In this document: in pieces, positions 15,170-23,743 of the stretch
How positions within the stretch are numbered: the stretch's first letter is position 1
How the letters are laid out: the number at the start of each line of letters is the position of its first letter
Source of the DNA: Roseovarius sp. TE539
GTDB taxonomy: Bacteria; Pseudomonadota; Alphaproteobacteria; Rhodobacterales; Rhodobacteraceae
Assembly: GCF_003298505.1 (NCBI RefSeq)
Contig: NZ_QNGB01000033.1
Span: forward strand, 1-34,328
Direction of reading: 5' to 3'
Length of the DNA stretch: 34,328 bases
Position numbers and translations under genes: made by a program
Notes under the pieces: generated by a model
Database searches by the model: none
Told to the model about the DNA's origin: nothing
What the model saw: the letters and a program-made list of their open reading frames with translations, nothing else

Positions 15170-17380
15170 TCAATGTGTCCTTCGAAACCCCTTGAGCTTG
15201 ATGCGAGCGGGCATGGTATCCGCTGCCACCTCCTTGACGTCTTCGTCTATGGAAGTGTTTTCTTCTTCCAATACAGGGTCGACTGACATGCGGGTGTATC
15301 TCCCGAGACGGCCATACGGGTATCCGGTGAGAATCGCGATCATCGTGGGCATGGCTGGCTCCACGTCGCTTTCCTCGATACCAAACGTAGCCGCGAGATA
15401 TCTCTGGAACAGTTCAGCGTCGCCGTTTGCCTCGTCGAAAACCTCGTTTATTCGTTGCCATGTACGTGTGAAAACCGGACGTAGAGCGATGCCAGCAAGC
15501 GCATGGTCCCCGCGGAGTATGACCTCATTCAACCACTCGAGGGTATCCGTTTCTTCCCGTTTTACGCTCGGCCCGTAGGTGTCGAGGACTTCCGCAGTTT
15601 TCTCCATGGTCAGTCGCGTTGCGATGGGGCGTGCGGTGCGCAGGACGAAAATTTCACGTGAACGCATCCGTGGAGGGTTGGCGGCGAGGATTTCTGATAC
15701 GTTGGCGGCGAGGTTCTGCATGAAATCCGCGGGACTGGACGGGTCTTTTTCCGGAAGCGCAGGCACGCCGGTATTCTCAAGGTAGGTATGCCGGTCGAAA
15801 CGCCGATGCGCGTCGAGGGAAGCAACCACTTGATCCAAGTGCGCGATGGCGGTCCGGTAGTGTGCGCCGGATGCCCGTGAGACGGTGCCCTGCCTTATGC
15901 TCGAAATCAGGTCGCCTATGGTTTCAATGCCATGTCGGCGCAGTGCTCGCGCTGCGCGTCCGATCTGAAGGTGCCGAAGCGGAATGCTGCGATCAGCCTC
16001 GGACAAGGTCAAGAGTCGGGGATCTAGTCGCGTGGCATCGCCGAAAGCGGAGGTGGTCATGACCTCGCCGGTAATCACCGTCGCGATGAGGGGCAGGTGT
16101 TCAAGTAGGATGGCACGATCAGCGCCCCATATTTCGATCAGACCGTCTACCAAGGCAGCGAACGTGATGTCCTCTTCCGCATCCGCGAAGTGCGTAGCTG
16201 CCCGTTTCCAGTAATCGGCGAATTCGGGACGGAAATGGACTTCCAGATGCGCGTAATCATCGTTGACAAGGCCGGCTGCGAGCGCTGAGAGCAGCTTGGC
16301 TTCCTTTTGACGAACCCTCTCTCGCGTGATCGGCTCAGGCAGGGATGAACCTATGTCTTCAAGCGTTTCGCGATGGTGAGGGGGTTTTGAAATCCGACCC
16401 GCGATGATCTTCTGCAACACAGGGTCATGAAGCGTTTGTCCGAGTTCGCCGAGCGTGACGCCGACCATAGCGGCAAAGCTGTTTCCGTCTAGTGCCACAT
16501 TGTCAACCGGGAGGAGGGGGATATCGATCGCATCACAATATCGGTCCCAATCGATGTTGCCGGCCTCGTCCTGCGCGTCCTGCAGACTTTGCAGCGATTT
16601 TTCGATCTTCCGCACAGTGCTTCGCCCCATACCCGGCAAAGCGATCAGAGTACTTGACCCGACTGCCGCAAGGTCGCCTACATTCCGGTATCCGGCGGCT
16701 ATCAGCGCTTTGGTCTTGGCGCCGGCGTGCAGGACCCCTATTCCCAAACCCAAGACTTCCTCGTGAAATTCGTATGCCATCGTTGCCTTGACGGTGTCCC
16801 GAGCGCCGTTGTCACCGTCGACACCGAGCGGAAATCTCGAAGAAAGTGATCCAGCAGAAAGCTGCCCCTCTCGGAGGCCGTATACCAAGTCGACAAGCCT
16901 GCTGAAAAAATCTGCACGTTTCTTGCCGCCCATGCCGGCGACGTCCCCGATCCCGGACCGAAGACCCTCGGCCAGAGCACCGAGCGTGTCATAACCGGCT
17001 CTGGCCAACATGGCCCCGGCGTTCCCGAAGCTTTCCCTGTTGATTGCGCAGACCGGGGTGTTCTCATCGAATTCCTCCAACTCATGGCACGTCAAACACA
17101 TTTCGTGGAACTCGAACCCTCTGGCTTCCCAATAGGCATACCAGTCCGGACCCGCCGGTGAGCTTACCGAAGCGAGGGTATTGAGGGCATCAAGCGTGCG
17201 ATGGAATTCGGGTGCAGAATATCCTTGGCTTCCGATGAAGTGGATCAAGTCGGCCACGTTTCTTATGCCTTGCTCGCGCAACGCATCCTTGGTTCCCGAA
17301 GGTATCTGCAAGTATTCTACCGGATACCTCTCTGCGCGGGCGACGAGGAACGGGAAACCTGTCAACTTGACGCCCGACAT
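15170..17380 (-). CDS. Large helix-hairpin-helix / RNA-polymerase-alpha-CTD-like protein with sigma-4-like HTH
   Basis: A 736-residue protein of the methyltransferase operon. The start is ATG 17380, overlapping the stop of the upstream gene as TGATG; an in-frame GTG at 17398 is an alternative. It contains several alpha-CTD/HhH-like modules: residues 28-70 (ALREQGIRNVADL), 123-165 (GIGDVAGMGGKKRADF), 215-265 (ALPGMGRSTVRKIEK), and about 475-530 (ALRRHGIETIGDL). Between them, about 338-370, is an element like sigma-70 region 4 (TRERVRQKEAKLLSAL). All are non-specific or promoter-type DNA-binding folds; no nuclease motif is visible. The extreme C-terminus RIKLKGFRRTH resembles that of the upstream EcoRII-N protein. 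It is likely a DNA-binding scaffold or regulator of the system; the function is inferred. Confidence 0.75.
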   Translation of the reverse strand: MSGVKLTGFPFLVARAERYPVEYLQIPSGTKDALREQGIRNVADLIHFIGSQGYSAPEFHRTLDALNTLASVSSPAGPDWYAYWEARGFEFHEMCLTCHELEEFDENTPVCAINRESFGNAGAMLARAGYDTLGALAEGLRSGIGDVAGMGGKKRADFFSRLVDLVYGLREGQLSAGSLSSRFPLGVDGDNGARDTVKATMAYEFHEEVLGLGIGVLHAGAKTKALIAAGYRNVGDLAAVGSSTLIALPGMGRSTVRKIEKSLQSLQDAQDEAGNIDWDRYCDAIDIPLLPVDNVALDGNSFAAMVGVTLGELGQTLHDPVLQKIIAGRISKPPHHRETLEDIGSSLPEPITRERVRQKEAKLLSALAAGLVNDDYAHLEVHFRPEFADYWKRAATHFADAEEDITFAALVDGLIEIWGADRAILLEHLPLIATVITGEVMTTSAFGDATRLDPRLLTLSEADRSIPLRHLQIGRAARALRRHGIETIGDLISSIRQGTVSRASGAHYRTAIAHLDQVVASLDAHRRFDRHTYLENTGVPALPEKDPSSPADFMQNLAANVSEILAANPPRMRSREIFVLRTARPIATRLTMEKTAEVLDTYGPSVKREETDTLEWLNEVILRGDHALAGIALRPVFTRTWQRINEVFDEANGDAELFQRYLAATFGIEESDVEPAMPTMIAILTGYPYGRLGRYTRMSVDPVLEEENTSIDEDVKEVAADTMPARIKLKGFRRTH

Positions 17381-17817
17381 CAATGCACGCGCCGCCACCC
17401 TCTGAGGCGGAGCCTTGTGGGGGGCGCTTGGTCTTCTTGATCAGTTACTTCTTCAGCACGCACAATCCGGATCCGGTACTCTGACTGGTCCTGATCCCGG
17501 CTGATCTCGAACGCATCTCCTGCTCGCGCTCCCCGCGCCCGAAACCAAGCGGTCATATGGGTGATGCGATACTCGTTCCGTGTCCCATTCTCGTCATGCA
17601 ACTTGTTGTTGTAGTAGACAAACCTGAAGCGGTGAACCTCGCCGTCTTCATCAGTGCAAGTGATCCAAGCGTCGGGGTTCTTCACATCCGGGTTCAGTGC
17701 TGGAAGGAACGACAGCAGGTCGGTTTCACCCTTAGGAATCAGAACACCCGCCTGATGTCCCCCTGTCGCGCCGACATCGTTGGAACTCAGGTTCTTTCTG
17801 AAGGCCGTTCTAGTCAT
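17380..17817 (-). CDS. Stand-alone EcoRII-N-type (B3-like) DNA-recognition protein
   Basis: A 145-residue protein starting at ATG 17817, overlapping the SNF2 stop by 4 bp (ATGA). The motif SNDVGATGGHQAGVLIPK (residues 11-28) and the following segments match the N-terminal effector-binding domain of restriction enzyme EcoRII, a pseudo-barrel related to plant B3 domains. The EcoRII catalytic C-terminal domain is absent, so this is only the reader part. EcoRII recognises CCWGG, and the operon's methyltransferase resembles Dcm, which modifies the same site; shared specificity is inferred. The C-terminal tail RLRLRGWRRVH is basic and resembles the end of the next protein in the operon. Confidence 0.8.
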   Translation of the reverse strand: MTRTAFRKNLSSNDVGATGGHQAGVLIPKGETDLLSFLPALNPDVKNPDAWITCTDEDGEVHRFRFVYYNNKLHDENGTRNEYRITHMTAWFRARGARAGDAFEISRDQDQSEYRIRIVRAEEVTDQEDQAPPTRLRLRGWRRVH

Positions 17818-19634
17818 GGTTTCCCCGGCTGAATCGCTAGCGCCCGATCAATATCTTCTCGATCCCGCGTGGCCAGCGGCATTATCTCGTTCCCAAGTTC
17901 TTGTTTCCAAGCCGATCGGTCAAGCATCACCCTTTCCACCGTGTCTTCGTAGAAGAGTCGATAAACCGTGACCGGCAGGGTCTGGCCTCTGCGATGCGCC
18001 CTCGCACTCGCTTGGGCCTCGAGTGCCGGGTTCCAAACTGGTGTGTAGTGGATGACGATTGTTGCTGCGGTTATGTTCAACCCCGCGCCGGCGGCCTTCG
18101 GATTGAGTATCAAGCAGCCCGGCCCGTTATGAGCGGTGAATTCGTCAATTATTGTCTGGCGGTCAGATTGATCTGTGCTGCCGTTGATCGCGCCCCAGAA
18201 GGCTTCGGGCAGCCCTTTGGCGGCCTCACGGATGAGGTCTCCGATGCGATTGAACAACGCGAAAATGATCACCTTCCTACCGTTCGCGAAAGCCTCGTGA
18301 AGGAGCTCGATGGTACGTTGCATCTTGGGGGTCATCAGCGACTGGCCGGACGAGCGGTCCAACTCGGCGAATTCACCGTCAACGTCTTCCATTCTGGTCT
18401 GTCGAAGCCATGGATGCGCGCAGACGAGTTGTAACTGAAGCGTTGCGACCAAGGCGCCGGCTACAGGGTAACGTTCCAGCGTTTCTTCCCTGACCGCCCG
18501 GTAGTGATCAACAAGACCCTCATCCAGATCCAGTGGAAGATCGATGTCGATCCTTTCGGGCAAGTCGTCGGCAACGTCGGATACCCGGCGCTTCAAGATC
18601 ACCGGATCCGTTATCCTGCCAAGTTCGGCTGCCGCCTCGAGGGAGTCCGGATGGTCCGTTTCGAATTCTCTGCGGGTTCCGAGCAGACCCGGGATCGCAA
18701 AATCAGTGAGCGACCAGAGGTCGAGAAGAGTATTCTCTACAGGTGTGCCGGTCATGGGTATCGCTTTCCGGCGTGGAATGGACGCAATCGCCTTGCGTCG
18801 GTTTGAATCCGGGTTTTTGATCGCTTGTGCCTCGTCACAAATGACCCACGACCACTCAAAGGCCGAGAAGAGCGCGATGTCATTGACCATCGTGTCATAG
18901 GTCGTGATCACCATATTGCTTTGTTGAAGGCCGCGAAATACGCCTGTCCTAGAAGGTCCACGATGGACATGGATCGATAGCGATGGACCGAATTGACCGA
19001 TCTCACGAACCCAGTTCGCAATAAGGCTGGTCGGACAGACCACAAGCGCTGGTGCGCTTTCCGGCGGTTTATCCATCAAAAGCAAGGCTATGATCTGTAG
19101 GGTTTTCCCCAAACCCATCTCGTCGGCGAGGATCAGGCCGCTTGTGTTCTTCAGCGTGCGCCGCATCCATTCCACACCCTTCGCTTGGTAGGGGTATAGA
19201 GTCGCTTGGAGTTTGGGTATTTCAACGGTGCCCGGAAGAGGTGCCGCAGCCTCGGTTCCGGATGTCTGAAATCCCTCTGTCGCCGAGACCGGTAGGTTTC
19301 CTGTTTCGTCACGTAGAAGATCAATGGCCGCCTTGAACGCGAGGTTCTCGGGATCCGAGCCGCCCAACATGGATTTGAAGATATCGGGGGCGTCAGCTGG
19401 AAGAGGTCGCAGAACGTCCCCGTCCTTGACCCAGGCATGTTCATACGACGGAGTGTCCAGTAGCCGACGACGCCCTTTTACCGTTCTAACACCGACGAGT
19501 CGGGCGTTTATGTTGCCGTCGAGACGATCGATCCGCACTTCGGCATCGAGGATGCGATCCGAGATTGAAAAGCCGCTCGGCGGGGAATTCATCAAGTCCC
19601 TGAAAGACGTGGGTAACTTCTCAAGTTCAAGCAT
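17814..19634 (-). CDS. SNF2-family DNA translocase (SWI2/SNF2 ATPase)
   Basis: A 606-residue protein. The start ATG 19634 lies inside the end of the HNH gene (8-bp overlap) and has GGAGGAGG just upstream. The N-terminal ~145 residues are unassigned. The two RecA-like lobes show motif I DEMGLGKT (171-178), Ia CPTSLIANW, II DEAQ (267-270), III MTGTPVEN, V NPKAAGAGLNIT and VI QASARAHRRGQ, as in SNF2 proteins such as those in DISARM and other restriction systems. It probably moves along DNA using ATP to couple recognition to cutting. No nuclease is fused to it; the nearby HNH and Vsr proteins may supply cleavage. Confidence 0.92.
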   Translation of the reverse strand: MLELEKLPTSFRDLMNSPPSGFSISDRILDAEVRIDRLDGNINARLVGVRTVKGRRRLLDTPSYEHAWVKDGDVLRPLPADAPDIFKSMLGGSDPENLAFKAAIDLLRDETGNLPVSATEGFQTSGTEAAAPLPGTVEIPKLQATLYPYQAKGVEWMRRTLKNTSGLILADEMGLGKTLQIIALLLMDKPPESAPALVVCPTSLIANWVREIGQFGPSLSIHVHRGPSRTGVFRGLQQSNMVITTYDTMVNDIALFSAFEWSWVICDEAQAIKNPDSNRRKAIASIPRRKAIPMTGTPVENTLLDLWSLTDFAIPGLLGTRREFETDHPDSLEAAAELGRITDPVILKRRVSDVADDLPERIDIDLPLDLDEGLVDHYRAVREETLERYPVAGALVATLQLQLVCAHPWLRQTRMEDVDGEFAELDRSSGQSLMTPKMQRTIELLHEAFANGRKVIIFALFNRIGDLIREAAKGLPEAFWGAINGSTDQSDRQTIIDEFTAHNGPGCLILNPKAAGAGLNITAATIVIHYTPVWNPALEAQASARAHRRGQTLPVTVYRLFYEDTVERVMLDRSAWKQELGNEIMPLATRDREDIDRALAIQPGKP

Positions 19635-20457
19635 GCCCGGCCTCCTCCATGTATGCGGCCAGCTCATGGGGCGTTAGGGGCCACGGACGGCGCGTATGCA
19701 CGGCTCGGTGACAGTTGGGACAGAGCGGTATGAGGTCCGTTTCCGGATCATATGGGCGTGGGTGTTCAAGCATTGAAACCGGTTCCAGGTGGTGCACCTC
19801 GAGGATGCTGCCAGCATGACCGTACCTGCTCTCAGGGTCTAATCCACAGCAACCGCAGTAGGCGCCGTGAATTCGCAGACAGAGAAGCCGGTTTCGAGGG
19901 TTGCGTTCTCGTCGGGAAACGGTCGCCCGGCTCAAGCCGCCTTCGACTTCGGGGGTGAGAGAGGCGGACGGGTCCTCGACAACGTCGTATCCGATCAGTT
20001 CAGCCATGGCCGCCATGAGCGGAATGATCACCTCCCGGCAGGTCTCGGTGAGGGACTCATCCTCGTGAGGCAGGGTATGATCGTGCCGATAACGCGCCTC
20101 GATGCGAAAACCGCCATCTTGTACAAGCCACTCGTCAACCGATTGCCCGGGGATATCAATTTCCGCTGACCGTGCGACCGATTTCACGAGGGAACGGGCG
20201 AGTTGAATGTCCTCCGGGCTCGCATCGGAAATCTGTTCCAGTACTTGGGCCGAGAAAGATCCGAACCCAAGGCTGACGCCGTGGGATTTCAATCCATGCG
20301 GCTTCAGCTCCGCGACAGGGCCGCGCTTTTCGTCCAGATCGTTGAACCAGATGCGCAAGCCCTTGCGCCTTCCCGTTTCCAGCGCTCGGACAGCGATGGC
20401 CGCGCCGGTTCCTTGAGCCAACGCATCCGCGATGAGGTCAAGCTTCCGGGCGAGCAC
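19627..20457 (-). CDS. HNH endonuclease with unassigned N-terminal domain
   Basis: A 276-residue protein. The start GTG 20457 follows the GHKL gene stop by 1 bp (TGA-G-GTG), with GGAGACGG upstream. The N-terminal ~195 residues are not assigned. They include the repeated Gly/Lys-rich segment LKPHGLKSHGVSLGFGSF, which could be a DNA- or partner-binding domain. The C-terminal HNH fold has zinc-type cysteines CGCCGLD, the catalytic EVHHLEPV, then LIPLCPNCHRAVH. It is therefore likely the DNA-cutting subunit of the system. The layout resembles HNH proteins with a variable N-terminal sensor in modification-dependent restriction. Confidence 0.88.
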   Translation of the reverse strand: MLARKLDLIADALAQGTGAAIAVRALETGRRKGLRIWFNDLDEKRGPVAELKPHGLKSHGVSLGFGSFSAQVLEQISDASPEDIQLARSLVKSVARSAEIDIPGQSVDEWLVQDGGFRIEARYRHDHTLPHEDESLTETCREVIIPLMAAMAELIGYDVVEDPSASLTPEVEGGLSRATVSRRERNPRNRLLCLRIHGAYCGCCGLDPESRYGHAGSILEVHHLEPVSMLEHPRPYDPETDLIPLCPNCHRAVHTRRPWPLTPHELAAYMEEAGHA

Positions 20458-20458
20458 C

Positions 20459-22099
20459 TCAACCGTCTCCGCCCTCGGTCAGGTCAGTGCTGTCGGGAAG
20501 CGGCACATCCCTGAGGAGCTTTTTGAGGTTGGACGAGACAACATCCCGGATGTCCTCGAAGATCGGAGCCAGCTCCTCGTCAGAGTTATCCATCTCGGAC
20601 ACGGCAAACGCCCATAAAAGCAGGTCCATACCTTGGACAGAGTACCCATTCGCCCCGGCTCTCTGATATATCTTCTGGTAAAATTCATGATGTTTGTTCA
20701 GCTCCACGCCTGGAACGTGACCCGATGTGCTTTCGCTCCGCAGCACCGGCACCCAGAGGTCCCCTGACGTGATCGTCTCGACCGCTTGGACGTGGACCTT
20801 GTCAGGGTCGACGTTGTTCTGGACAGGTTGCCGGATTTTTATCCCCGCACCGCGGGAGTTCGTCACCACGGCAGTCTGGGACTCTGCGTCCGCGCTCTCG
20901 ACCTTGGGTTTCTTCGCGGTCGGTGTGGCGCTGATCGAAGTGTTCGCGGAAGAGTGGTTCAAAACCGATTTGACCGCGGCTTCCTTCTCCTTGCGCCTGT
21001 AACGGTTATTCGCCTCGCGTCGCGCGTTGCCGAGCAACTTTTCAAGGTATTCTTCGAGGGCGGGGTCAAACAGGATCTGCGATTTCTTGACGTCCACGTA
21101 AAGTGCTTCGTCGAGTTCGTATCCGAATTCGAATTCGATCCTGAGAAGGGACATGTGTGGCTCGAAAGTACCGTGCGCGCCGAAGACACCCAGCCATCCA
21201 CCTTGATTGATCAGTCGGCCCTGCCTGTAAATATAAAAGCCTTGCCCCCGGTTGGTGATATTTGCTTTCTTGCGCTGTTCCGTCGTCAAAGTATTGCGAT
21301 GCGGCAGGATCCACGCTCGAATTCCCGCAGTTCCCAATAATTCACCGTCATCCCCTTCGACCGGAATCTCCTGCTGTTGTTCGGCGAGCACTTGTTCGGA
21401 CATTTCCGGGTAGAATGGGTTCCAAGCTTCTACGGCTTCATCGTTGACCGACATTGTAATATGACGCTCTCGCGTATCCGCTGCGTCGAGAAACCGGTGA
21501 TAGATCAGCGCGAGATGCTCAATTAGACTTTTGCGAAGCCGTTTGACTGCCGATTGTTCTTTCGTGCCGCCGGGTTCGTCATAGTGCTTTGAAAGCATGC
21601 GGTCGCAGTTTGACCAGACCACCAGTGTACCCTTGTCTCCACATAATTCGTCGAATGCTTCTTGCTCATGTGGCTCGACGGGATCGCGTAGCATCTCCCA
21701 ACGACCCGTCCCCTCCACATGGTCAAGATCCCATGCCAGCTTGTTCAGGGGAGCGTCAGGATTTTTCCGGGAAATAATCGCGAAGCGCCGACAGACCGAG
21801 CTGGACGCGGTTTTCAGGCCGAGGCCGAACTTGCCAAGGCTCGCGAGGTTCTTCCGCACAGGGGCCCCATAGCGCATCGCGGCGCGAAGTTCGGTCTCAT
21901 TCATGCCGTCGCCATCGTCGCCAAAGTAGACGTATTTCTTACCTTCAGTGGTAATGTCGACCCGCACGTGCACTTCGTCCGCGTTGGCCGCGATGGAGTT
22001 GTCAATAATGTCCGCAGCGGCCGTTCGGAAGTTATAGCCAGTATCCCGAAGACCGAATATCAGTCGGGAGGCGTCCGGTTCGTTTATCAGGTCAGACAC
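20459..22099 (-). CDS. GHKL (MORC/MutL/Hsp90-like) ATPase
   Basis: A 546-residue protein starting at GTG 22099 with AGGAAAAAGA upstream. Bergerat-fold ATP-binding motifs are clear: N-box AAADIIDNSI (27-36), DDGDGM (61-66), and glycine-rich GKFGLGLKTASS (89-100). A transducer-like domain and a long C-terminal region follow. GHKL ATPases next to cytosine methylases, Vsr, HNH and SNF2 proteins were described as prokaryotic relatives of MORC proteins in restriction-modification loci (Iyer, Abhiman and Aravind). By analogy it probably dimerises on DNA as an ATP-operated clamp. It lies 42 bp after vsr in the same operon. Confidence 0.88.
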   Translation of the reverse strand: MSDLINEPDASRLIFGLRDTGYNFRTAAADIIDNSIAANADEVHVRVDITTEGKKYVYFGDDGDGMNETELRAAMRYGAPVRKNLASLGKFGLGLKTASSSVCRRFAIISRKNPDAPLNKLAWDLDHVEGTGRWEMLRDPVEPHEQEAFDELCGDKGTLVVWSNCDRMLSKHYDEPGGTKEQSAVKRLRKSLIEHLALIYHRFLDAADTRERHITMSVNDEAVEAWNPFYPEMSEQVLAEQQQEIPVEGDDGELLGTAGIRAWILPHRNTLTTEQRKKANITNRGQGFYIYRQGRLINQGGWLGVFGAHGTFEPHMSLLRIEFEFGYELDEALYVDVKKSQILFDPALEEYLEKLLGNARREANNRYRRKEKEAAVKSVLNHSSANTSISATPTAKKPKVESADAESQTAVVTNSRGAGIKIRQPVQNNVDPDKVHVQAVETITSGDLWVPVLRSESTSGHVPGVELNKHHEFYQKIYQRAGANGYSVQGMDLLLWAFAVSEMDNSDEELAPIFEDIRDVVSSNLKKLLRDVPLPDSTDLTEGGDG

Positions 22100-22141
22100 T
22101 CTTTTTCCTTTCCATTCCGGGCGGTTCCGAATTCATGGCTG

Positions 22142-22564
22142 CTAATCCGGTATTTGGACGATCTGCACCTCTTGATGCAACCATGCCGCGATGGTCTCGA
22201 CCAGTTTCTTTGTGGAAAAGTCGCGCGTCGCGCACTCCCATACGACGAGAGTGCGCCACCCCGCATCTTGCAGTTCCTTGAGCTGCCTCGTATCCCGTTC
22301 GGCGTTGCGCACGAGTTTTTCTCTCCAGAAGTCGGTGTTGGACTTCGGTAAGCGGAAATTCCGGCACCCTTTATGGGCGTGCCAGAAACATCCGTGGACG
22401 AGTATCACGGACCTGCACTTCGGTAGAACGATATCTGGCGAACCGGGCAAGTTTCTCGCATGCAGACGGTATCTGAAACCCGCGGCATGGAGCCCCTTGC
22501 GGACCACCATTTCCGGTTTCGTGTTCCGCGAACCGATCCGCGACATCATCTCGGATCTGTCCAT
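22142..22564 (-). CDS. vsr: Vsr-type very short patch repair endonuclease
   Basis: A 140-residue protein. ATG 22564 is chosen, 10 bp after the methyltransferase stop; an upstream TTG 22582 would overlap that gene. Conserved family landmarks are MSRIGSRNTKPE, GSPDIVLPK (catalytic Asp), VHGCFWHAH, FWREKL and WRTLVVWE. Vsr cuts the strand carrying T at T:G mismatches made when 5-methylcytosine deaminates, so it normally protects Dcm-type sites from mutation. Position right behind a Dcm-like gene fits this. In this operon it might also have been recruited as a restriction nuclease. Confidence 0.93.
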   Translation of the reverse strand: MDRSEMMSRIGSRNTKPEMVVRKGLHAAGFRYRLHARNLPGSPDIVLPKCRSVILVHGCFWHAHKGCRNFRLPKSNTDFWREKLVRNAERDTRQLKELQDAGWRTLVVWECATRDFSTKKLVETIAAWLHQEVQIVQIPD

Positions 22565-22574
22565 CGGGGTGCTT

Positions 22575-23654
22575 TCAGCCAAACAGTTCTCTCCGCGGTC
22601 TGATGGCGACAGCGTTGTTGATCCACGGGCTCATAGCTTCGGCGATCGCGGTCGCCACAGGCGCTGCGACCGCGTTGCCGAATTGTCGGTAGGCTTGTGC
22701 GTCGGACACAACAATCTTCCAGGGGCGGTTCGATCCCGGCCGGTCGAAGCCCATCAACCTTGCGCACTCGCGAGGCGTCAGCCGTCTTGGGTTCTTTCCC
22801 TCTTGAGCGATCAGAATTTCCGAACCGTCCTTGTAGTACCTGGCGCTCAGCGTGCGGGCGACACTGGACGGCGTACACAAGCCGAAGCCGAAACCGTTAC
22901 CTGCGGCTCTGTGTTTTGCCGCATAGTTTTGCAAGTAGGCCCAGAGTTTCGGTGTGAGCGTGTACTTCGGCGCAACTTTGGCATCGTGACCTAGGGTATA
23001 AGGTTCCTCGGGTGCCTCCGATCCGTCTTCCGGGTGGAGGATACTGGACAGTAGCGGGTTCGGCGCGTCGGGGACCAAGACGTCGTCCAATGAGAAGGTC
23101 GTGGGCACATCGCGCCTGAAGCCGGCGATGAAAATCCTCTCTCGATGCTGGGGCACCCAGTGCCGTGCATCGACCACCTTGTGGTCTGTTTCATACCCCA
23201 GCTCATCTAGGGCATGCATGATGACCCTGAAGGTGTTTCCCTTGTCGTGTGAGAGCAGGTTCTTGACGTTCTCCAGCAGGAACGCTTTCGGCTTGTGATG
23301 TCGGAGGATCCGGACCACATCAAAGAACAAGGTGCCTTGCGTGTCATCCAGAAAGCCGTGCTGTCGACCGAGGGAGTTCTTTTTGCTCACACCGGCGATT
23401 GAGAAGGGCTGACATGGAAAGCCTGCGAGCAAAACTTCGTGCTCCGGGATCGACGCGACGTCCACTTCGGTGATGTCACCCGCAATCGGGTGATCTTCAC
23501 CAAAATTGGCGCGGTACGTCTCTTGAGAGAACTTGTTCCATTCGCTTGTGAACACGCAAGTTCCGCCAATGCCTTCGAAGCCGATACGCAGGCCGCCGAT
23601 CCCGGCAAAGAGGTCAACGAACCGAAAGCTCGAAGTGTTGTTTTGATCTTGCAT
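22575..23654 (-). CDS. dcm: DNA (cytosine-5-)-methyltransferase, Dcm/M.EcoRII-like
   Basis: A 359-residue enzyme starting at ATG 23654 (AGAGGAG upstream). Motifs are [12 protein letters not shown] (I), FPCQPFS (IV, catalytic Cys81), LLENVKNL (VI), QHRERIF (VIII) and the C-terminal YRQFGNAVA (X). The stretch after motif IV ([10 protein letters not shown], then [12 protein letters not shown]) closely resembles E. coli Dcm as I recall it, which methylates the inner C of CCWGG; the same specificity is inferred. It lacks the long N-terminal extension of M.EcoRII. First gene of the seven-gene minus-strand operon, followed directly by vsr. Confidence 0.92.
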   Translation of the reverse strand: MQDQNNTSSFRFVDLFAGIGGLRIGFEGIGGTCVFTSEWNKFSQETYRANFGEDHPIAGDITEVDVASIPEHEVLLAGFPCQPFSIAGVSKKNSLGRQHGFLDDTQGTLFFDVVRILRHHKPKAFLLENVKNLLSHDKGNTFRVIMHALDELGYETDHKVVDARHWVPQHRERIFIAGFRRDVPTTFSLDDVLVPDAPNPLLSSILHPEDGSEAPEEPYTLGHDAKVAPKYTLTPKLWAYLQNYAAKHRAAGNGFGFGLCTPSSVARTLSARYYKDGSEILIAQEGKNPRRLTPRECARLMGFDRPGSNRPWKIVVSDAQAYRQFGNAVAAPVATAIAEAMSPWINNAVAIRPRRELFG

Positions 23655-23681
23655 GTTCCCGTCGGCTCCTCTTGTCACTAC

Positions 23682-23714
23682 ATCCAGGACATCTTCTTGA
23701 TTTGTTCCCTGGAT
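23682..23714 (-). promoter_or_regulatory. Inverted pair of CCWGG sites at the methyltransferase start of transcription (candidate operator)
   Basis: ATCCAGG (23682-23688) and CCTGGAT (23708-23714) are perfect 7-bp inverted arms, each containing one CCWGG. They lie between the predicted -10 element and the dcm start codon. Both the methyltransferase and the EcoRII-N protein could bind here, allowing methylation-linked autoregulation. Role inferred. Confidence 0.5.
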
Positions 23715-23743
23715 ATTATGAATGAAGAGTGAACCTCACCCAA
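23715..23743 (-). promoter_or_regulatory. Predicted promoter of the seven-gene operon
   Basis: On the minus strand TTGGGT (23743-23738) and CATAAT (23720-23715) are 17 bp apart, placing the transcription start near 23708, inside the inverted CCWGG pair. The -10 matches the consensus at five of six positions. Confidence 0.5.

Noticed and set aside
15170..23654. DISARM or BREX system
   Set aside because: SNF2 and methyltransferase genes are shared with DISARM, but DrmA-type helicase, DUF1998 (DrmB) and PLD (DrmC) genes are absent; BREX PglZ/BrxC-type genes are also absent.
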